Of a stretch of 6,798 nucleotides of DNA, positions 5,179-6,798 are shown piece after piece. Every line of letters starts with the position of its first letter. Positions within the stretch are counted from its first letter, which is position 1. The notes under the pieces are model-generated. The model was not told the origin of the DNA and did no database searches. It saw only the letters and a program-made list of their open reading frames with translations. The stretch spans positions 1-6,798 of the forward strand of contig JAAZAC010000100.1 in the NCBI GenBank assembly GCA_012514545.1. The letters run 5' to 3'. The translations under genes and the position numbers were made by a program. Source of the DNA: Actinomycetales bacterium. Lineage in GTDB: Bacteria > Actinomycetota > Actinomycetes > Actinomycetales > Cellulomonadaceae.

Positions 5179-6075
5179 CTACCCCCGCAGCGCGTCGAGG
5201 CGCCCGGCGGCCTCCTCGAGCACGGCCTCCCGCCCCGCGTACACGCCCTCCGCGCGCGGCCAGTGCACGACGACGTCCGTGAACCCGAGCGCGGCCGCCC
5301 GCCCGACCGCCTCCTCGAACAGGTCGACGGACTCCAGGGAGTAGCGCGGTGCGGCGTCGACGTTGAGGTAGCGCGCGATCGCCGACGGGTCGCGCCCGGC
5401 CGCGCGGGCGGCGTCGTCGAACCGGGCGACGTGCTCGGCCAGCCCCGCCCACCAGGCCTCCCACGCGGCCGACGGCGACGCGCCGTCGTCGGGCACGGGG
5501 CGGCCCAGGGTGGCCCAGCCGTCCCCGAACCGGGCGGCCACGGCCATGGCGCGCGGCCCGTCCGCGGCGACGACGAACGGCACCCGCGGCTGCTGGACGC
5601 ACCCCGGGATCATCCGCGCGCCGTTCGCGGTGTAGTGCGCGCCGGCGTGGTCGGTCACGGGGTGCGTGAGGAGCGCGTCGAGGAGCTCGACGAACTCGGC
5701 GAACCGGGCCGTGCGCTCGGCGAGCGTCGGCGCGGGGCCGAGCACCTCGGCGTCGTGCCCCCGGCCACCCGCGCCCAGGCCGAGGACGAGCCGGCCGCCG
5801 CTGATGTCGTCGAGGCCCATGACGTCCTTGGCGAACGGCACCGGGTGGCGGAAGTTCGGGCTCGCCACCCACGTGCCCAGGCGGATGCGCTCCGTCACGG
5901 CGGCGACGGCCGCGAGCAGGGGCATCGTGGCGAACCAGGGCTCGTCGGCGAGGGACCGCCAGGCCAGGTGGTCGTACGTCCAGGCGTGGTCGAAGCCGTA
6001 CTCCTCCGCGCGGCGCCAGCGCTCCCGGGCGCGCGGCCACCGGTCCTGGGGCAGCAGGACGACGCCGACCCGCAC
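5179..6075 (-). CDS. LLM-class (luciferase-like) FMN/F420 oxidoreductase
   Basis: The 298-residue protein is a bacterial-luciferase-like TIM-barrel oxidoreductase. Family marks in order are MRVGVVLLPQ (1-10), the first strand; AWTYDHLAW (31-39); TERIRLGTWVASPNFRHPVP (61-80); the core motif DDISGGRLVLGLGAG (89-103); and AADGPRAMAVAARFGDGW (170-187). Members use FMN with oxygen or coenzyme F420 with varied small substrates. Actinobacterial members of this shape are often F420-dependent, but the sequence alone does not decide, and the substrate is unknown. Length is normal. The start is a GTG placed 1 nt after the TGA of the zincin gene with no clear ribosome site, so translation is probably coupled and the two genes form an operon. 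Downstream lie two hairpins and the convergent glsB-like gene. Confidence 0.9.
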   Translation of the reverse strand: MRVGVVLLPQDRWPRARERWRRAEEYGFDHAWTYDHLAWRSLADEPWFATMPLLAAVAAVTERIRLGTWVASPNFRHPVPFAKDVMGLDDISGGRLVLGLGAGGRGHDAEVLGPAPTLAERTARFAEFVELLDALLTHPVTDHAGAHYTANGARMIPGCVQQPRVPFVVAADGPRAMAVAARFGDGWATLGRPVPDDGASPSAAWEAWWAGLAEHVARFDDAARAAGRDPSAIARYLNVDAAPRYSLESVDLFEEAVGRAAALGFTDVVVHWPRAEGVYAGREAVLEEAAGRLDALRG

Positions 6076-6076
6076 G

Positions 6077-6433
6077 TCAGGCCCAACCCAGCTCGTGGAG
6101 GCGCTCGTCGTCGATGCCGAAGTGGTGGGCGATCTCGTGCACGACCGTCACCGCCACCTCCTCGACGACCTCCTCCACCGTGTCGCAGATCGCGAGCGTG
6201 GGCTCGCGGAAGATCGTGATGCGGTCGGGCAGCGCGCCCGCCGCCCACCAGCCGTCGCGCTCGGTGAGGGCGACGCCGTCGTAGAGGCCGAGGAGGTCGT
6301 CCGGCTCGCCGGGCGGGGGGCGGTCCTCGACGAGGACGACGACGTTGTCCATCTGCTCGGCGATCTCCTCCGGAATGAGGTCGAGCGCGTCGCGGACCGC
6401 GTCCTCGAACTCCTCGCGCGACATCTCGACCAC
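6077..6433 (-). CDS. Minimal zincin-like metallopeptidase family protein
   Basis: The 118-residue product (GTG start) belongs to the small zincin-like family first known as DUF1025 (Pfam PF06262). It reads MVEMSREEFEDAV at the N-terminus, LPDRITIFREP (68-78) in the middle, and ends with HEIAHHFGIDDERLHELGW (99-117). H99, E100 and H103 form the HExxH zinc site, and HExxHxxGxxD makes D109 the candidate third ligand. The family has a minimal metallopeptidase fold; substrates are unknown and activity is unproven. The frame stays open upstream to a GTG at 6565, but the extra 44 residues are basic, low in complexity, absent from the family as I know it, and would overlap the tRNA promoter. The GTG at 6433 is chosen instead. 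It lies at the predicted +1 of a CACAAT -10 box, so the mRNA is probably leaderless. First gene of an operon with the LLM oxidoreductase. Confidence 0.88.
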   Translation of the reverse strand: MVEMSREEFEDAVRDALDLIPEEIAEQMDNVVVLVEDRPPPGEPDDLLGLYDGVALTERDGWWAAGALPDRITIFREPTLAICDTVEEVVEEVAVTVVHEIAHHFGIDDERLHELGWA

Positions 6434-6439
6434 GGGGCC

Positions 6440-6445
6440 ATTGTG
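6440..6445 (-). promoter_or_regulatory. Candidate -10 for a leaderless zincin/LLM operon
   Basis: On the minus strand CACAAT (4/6 match to TATAAT) is followed by 6 nt and the GTG at 6433, placing the predicted +1 on the start codon. There is no ribosome site in front of the GTG and no recognisable -35; the upstream DNA is almost pure C-runs. The spacing is the main support. Confidence 0.4.
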
Positions 6446-6453
6446 GCGCGGCC

Positions 6454-6470
6454 GGGCGGGGCGGGGCGGG
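6454..6470 (+). other. G-quadruplex motif between divergent promoters
   Basis: Four G-runs of 3-4 separated by single C residues (GGGCGGGGCGGGGCGGG) form a canonical short-loop quadruplex motif on the plus strand. It lies 9 bp upstream of the zincin -10 box and 37 bp upstream of the tRNA -35. On the minus strand it fills the region where the zincin -35 would be. Whether it folds in the cell is unknown, and GC-rich genomes contain such runs by chance. Confidence 0.55.
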
Positions 6471-6507
6471 ACGTCGGGCGGCGTCCGGCGCCCACCCCGA
6501 ACCGGCT

Positions 6508-6536
6508 TTGGAGATCCCTGGCGGAGACCGTATGCT
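6508..6536 (+). promoter_or_regulatory. Housekeeping sigma promoter for tRNA-Glu
   Basis: TTGGAG (6508-6513) and TATGCT (6531-6536) are spaced by exactly 17 bp, a good match to the TTGACA/TATAAT consensus and the clearest promoter in the window. Transcription would begin near 6543, about 37 nt before the mature tRNA 5' end, leaving a leader for RNase P. It probably also drives the second tRNA. Confidence 0.8.
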
Positions 6537-6579
6537 TTCGGAGGTCTTCGGCGCTTCGACGTCACGGGCGTCCGGTCGG

Positions 6580-6652
6580 GCCCCCATCGTCTAGCGGCCT
6601 AGGACCCCGCCCTTTCACGGCGGTAGCACGGGTTCGAATCCCGTTGGGGGTA
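6580..6652 (+). tRNA. tRNA-Glu, anticodon UUC
   Basis: This 73-nt cloverleaf has acceptor arms GCCCCCA (6580-6586) and TGGGGGT (6645-6651), with a G-T pair at 1-72 and discriminator A (6652). The anticodon stem CCGCC/GGCGG (6607-6611, 6619-6623) holds loop CTTTCAC, giving anticodon TTC at 6614-6616, which reads GAA and by wobble GAG. The T arm has GGGTTCGAATCCC. CCA is not encoded. A strong promoter lies just upstream. Confidence 0.97.
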
Positions 6653-6710
6653 CGTGCACGTGGAGTGGAGCACGACAACTGAAGAGCGTTCGAGTTCAGC
6701 AGTACCGCAA

Positions 6711-6785
6711 GGCCCCGTAGCGCAGTCTGGTTAGCGCGCCGCCCTCTCACGGCGGAGGTCGCGGGTTCAAGTCCCGTCGGGGTCG
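6711..6785 (+). tRNA. tRNA-Glu, anticodon CUC
   Basis: This 75-nt cloverleaf has acceptor arms GGCCCCG (6711-6717) and CGGGGTC (6778-6784), with one G-T pair and discriminator G (6785). The anticodon stem CCGCC/GGCGG (6739-6743, 6751-6755) holds loop CTCTCAC, giving anticodon CTC at 6746-6748, which reads GAG, the dominant Glu codon in such a genome. The T arm has GGGTTCAAGTCCC. CCA is not encoded. It lies 58 bp after tRNA-Glu(UUC) with no clear promoter of its own. Confidence 0.96.
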
Positions 6786-6798
6786 CTCGGTTCGGTCC

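Noticed and set aside
4657..6219. Long frames over the glsB-like and LLM genes (plus 4657-6219, minus 4679-6040)
   Set aside because: They read through terminators and other genes, have Arg/Pro-rich composition and contain no family motifs.
6434..6565. Upstream extension of the zincin gene to the GTG at 6565
   Set aside because: It crosses the tRNA promoter and the G-run, encodes 44 basic low-complexity residues, and the family N-terminus begins at the GTG at 6433.
6679..6699. CTGAA/TTCAG 5-bp hairpin between the two tRNAs
   Set aside because: Too weak to call a terminator, and the second tRNA lacks its own promoter, so read-through is more likely.
6562..6750. Minus-strand 62-residue reading frame across the tRNA genes (PNGIRTRATAV-like peptide)
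   Set aside because: It is the antisense of tRNA-Glu(UUC). Similar peptides are often misannotated as hypothetical proteins in bacterial genomes.
1..6798. CRISPR array, transposon ends, phage genes, toxin-antitoxin or defence system
   Set aside because: No spaced direct repeats, no transposase or integrase motifs and no paired small toxin/antitoxin genes were seen on either strand.

Overview
The window is very GC-rich DNA from an actinobacterium. The GC-saturated third positions, GTG starts, probable leaderless genes, U-tract-free hairpins and tRNA sequences all fit Actinomycetota. The protein set (Dps, membrane EAL protein, GlsB/YeaQ protein, LLM oxidoreductase, minimal zincin) is most like Cellulomonas and relatives in the Micrococcales. 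That family-level placement is inference. No phage, transposon, CRISPR or plasmid feature was seen. This looks like an ordinary chromosomal segment, and I found no convincing undescribed multigene system.

Layout, left to right. A Dps mini-ferritin gene (minus strand) ends near the left edge. It is divergent from a plus-strand gene for a membrane-anchored EAL c-di-GMP phosphodiesterase. Their 238-bp spacer holds an 8-bp inverted repeat and a sigma-28-like (FliA/WhiG type) promoter candidate facing the EAL gene. The EAL gene converges, across a strong GC hairpin, on a small minus-strand gene for a cysteine-free HesB/IscA-fold protein. That gene is divergent from a plus-strand SDR oxidoreductase. 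The SDR gene converges on a minus-strand MscS-type channel gene with 18 bp between stop codons, and one inverted repeat contains both stops. The channel gene appears leaderless and is divergent from a plus-strand GlsB/YeaQ membrane protein, with a perfect 10-bp inverted repeat between them. A hairpin-rich spacer follows. Next comes a minus-strand two-gene operon: a minimal zincin metallopeptidase, probably leaderless, then an LLM flavin/F420-type oxidoreductase. At the right end a clear -35/-10 promoter drives tRNA-Glu(UUC), followed 58 bp later by tRNA-Glu(CUC).

How the genes fit together. Apart from the zincin/LLM pair and the tRNAs, each gene appears to be its own transcription unit, mostly in divergent and convergent pairs. 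Several suit stress or envelope roles: Dps for iron and DNA protection, MscS for osmotic downshock, GlsB as a stress-family membrane protein. The EAL protein would lower c-di-GMP, and its candidate promoter suggests a tie to motility. The more interesting material is in the intergenic DNA: promoter architecture, inverted repeats around promoters, hairpins at convergent gene ends and a G-quadruplex motif between the zincin and tRNA promoters.
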